The translations under genes were made by a program, and so were the position numbers. Below the pieces are notes generated by a model. That model was not told where the DNA came from. It made no database searches and was given only the letters and a program-made list of their open reading frames with translations. DNA of 13,736 nt from Actinomycetes bacterium. GTDB taxonomy: Bacteria > Actinomycetota > Actinomycetes > Prado026. Below are positions 12,880-13,736 of the stretch, piece by piece; the stretch's first letter is position 1, and every line of letters starts with the position of its first letter. The stretch lies in contig JALOLN010000044.1 in assembly GCA_025455945.1 (NCBI GenBank), positions 1-13,736 of the forward strand. Direction: 5' to 3'.

Positions 12880-13736
12880 GTGCCCTTCCCGGTGGACCGG
12901 CCCCGGCGGCTGCGCACCACGCCGGCGCTGCGTCGTCTCGTCGCCGAGACCCGGCTGGCGCCTGCGGACCTCGTCCTGCCCCTGTTCGTCAAGGAGGGCA
13001 TCACCTCGCCGGTTCTGGTGGGTGCGATGCCCGGCGTGGTCCAGCACACCCGCGACTCGCTGCGCCGCGCGGCCGCCGACGCCGTGGCCGCGGGGGTGGG
13101 CGGGCTGATCCTGTTCGGCATCCCCGCCGCCAAGGACGCCGTCGGCTCCGGGGCCGACGCCGCCGACGGGGTGGTCCAGGCGGCGCTGGTGGACCTCGCC
13201 GCCGACCTCGGCGACGCCACGGTGCTGATGGCCGACCTGTGCCTGTGCGAGTACACCGACCACGGCCACTGCGGTCCGCTCACGGCGTCCGGCGTCGTGG
13301 ACAACGACGCCACGCTGGGGCGCTACGCCGCCGTGGCCGTGTCGCAGGCCGCCGCGGGTGCGCAGCTCGTCGCGCCGTCGGGCATGCAGGACGGCCAGGT
13401 GGCGGCGATCCGGGCGGCGCTGGACGGGGCCGGATACGGCGACGTGGCGATCATGGCGTACGCGGCGAAGTACGCCTCGGCCTTCTACGGCCCCTTCCGG
13501 GAGGCCGCTGAGTCGGCGCCCTCCTTCGGCGACCGGCGCGGCTACCAGATGGACCCGGCCAACGCCCACGAGGCGCTGCGCGAGGTCGCCCTCGACGTCG
13601 CGGAGGGCGCCGACATCGTCATGGTCAAGCCGGCGCTGCCCTACCTCGACGTCGTGCGCCGGGTGCGTGACGCCGTCGACGTCCCCGTGGCCGCCTACCA
13701 GGTCTCGGGCGAGCTGGCCATGGTCGAGGCCGCGGC
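12880..13736 (+). CDS. hemB: 5-aminolevulinate dehydratase (porphobilinogen synthase), 3' end missing
   Basis: The first 285 codons are present; the frame runs open off the right edge. The enzyme condenses two 5-aminolevulinates into porphobilinogen. The start region RPRRLRTTPALRRLVAETRL (7-26) is typical of actinobacterial HemB. The active-site zinc cysteines are Cys121, Cys123 and Cys131 in CLCEYTDHGHCG. The two substrate lysines are Lys197 in AYAAKYASAFYGPFREA and Lys250 in MVKPALPYLD. GTG12880 is seven bases after the hemD stop; the in-frame GTG at 12892 is an alternative start. About 40 residues should remain outside the window. In pathway order HemB acts before HemC, though its gene comes last in the operon. 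Confidence 0.96.
   Translation, partial: MPFPVDRPRRLRTTPALRRLVAETRLAPADLVLPLFVKEGITSPVLVGAMPGVVQHTRDSLRRAAADAVAAGVGGLILFGIPAAKDAVGSGADAADGVVQAALVDLAADLGDATVLMADLCLCEYTDHGHCGPLTASGVVDNDATLGRYAAVAVSQAAAGAQLVAPSGMQDGQVAAIRAALDGAGYGDVAIMAYAAKYASAFYGPFREAAESAPSFGDRRGYQMDPANAHEALREVALDVAEGADIVMVKPALPYLDVVRRVRDAVDVPVAAYQVSGELAMVEAA

Noticed and set aside
10209..13313. Second long minus-strand open frame opposite hemC, hemD and hemB
   Set aside because: Same reason: Arg/Ala/Ser-rich translation, no domain, and three unmistakable enzymes on the plus strand.
13381..13410. Missing conserved residues in the hemB PSGMQDGQ loop compared with PSDMMDGR
   Set aside because: Actinobacterial HemB proteins commonly carry PSGMxDGQ here, and both lysines and all three zinc cysteines are present, so it is normal variation.

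Overview
The window is GC-rich, densely packed chromosomal DNA from an actinobacterium. The evidence is strong G/C bias at third codon positions, frequent GTG starts, ATGA/GTGA stop-start overlaps, TANNNT-type -10 elements close to start codons, a 32-residue Lys/Arg-rich bS22-type ribosomal protein, and a rex-hemA-hemC-hemD gene order known from Streptomyces. I cannot name the genus. I see no mobile element, CRISPR array, tRNA or rRNA. The content is mostly core metabolism, and I found no convincing new defence, secretion or biosynthetic system.

Layout. (1) 2-1608: the 3' part of a MacB/LolD-type ABC ATPase, coupled by an ATGA overlap to its FtsX/MacB-type permease. (2) 1674-2864: an AcuC-like, zinc-dependent histone-deacetylase-fold enzyme, probably read from a leaderless transcript. 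(3) 2982-5474, plus strand: a small excisionase-type HTH protein, the bS22 protein, an extended-SDR (epimerase-like) protein that lacks the usual Tyr/Lys pair, and a PlsC-type acyltransferase. (4) 5545-6420, minus strand: a HAD-IB phosphatase with a C-terminal membrane segment. It converges on the acyltransferase across a 70-base gap that holds a 15-base palindrome. (5) 6450-8209, plus strand: an acyl-CoA synthetase-like adenylating enzyme coupled to a CxxC glutaredoxin-like protein. (6) 8346-13736 (runs off the end): rex, hemA, hemC, a fused SUMT-like/HemD gene and the start of hemB.

How the parts work together. Region 6 is the C5-pathway tetrapyrrole operon under redox control. Rex should sense NADH/NAD+ and bind a near-consensus operator at 8264-8281, which overlaps the -35 region of its own promoter. 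Glutamyl-tRNA reductase (HemA), hydroxymethylbilane synthase (HemC), uroporphyrinogen-III synthase (HemD half) and 5-aminolevulinate dehydratase (HemB) supply uroporphyrinogen III for haem and related cofactors. Three consecutive 4-base overlaps and a 7-base gap indicate a translationally coupled unit.

Regions 3-6 recall the order I know for M. tuberculosis Rv0500A (HTH), Rv0500B (bS22), Rv0501 (galE2), Rv0502 (acyltransferase), Rv0505c (serB1, opposite strand), Rv0508 (glutaredoxin-like) and hemA-hemC-hemD-hemB. The whole stretch is therefore probably an old actinobacterial neighbourhood, here carrying rex and an added adenylating enzyme. The most useful points for follow-up are the Rex operator, the methyltransferase half of the HemD fusion with its signature residues lost, the SDR without its catalytic pair, the HX6D acyltransferase and the palindrome between the convergent genes.
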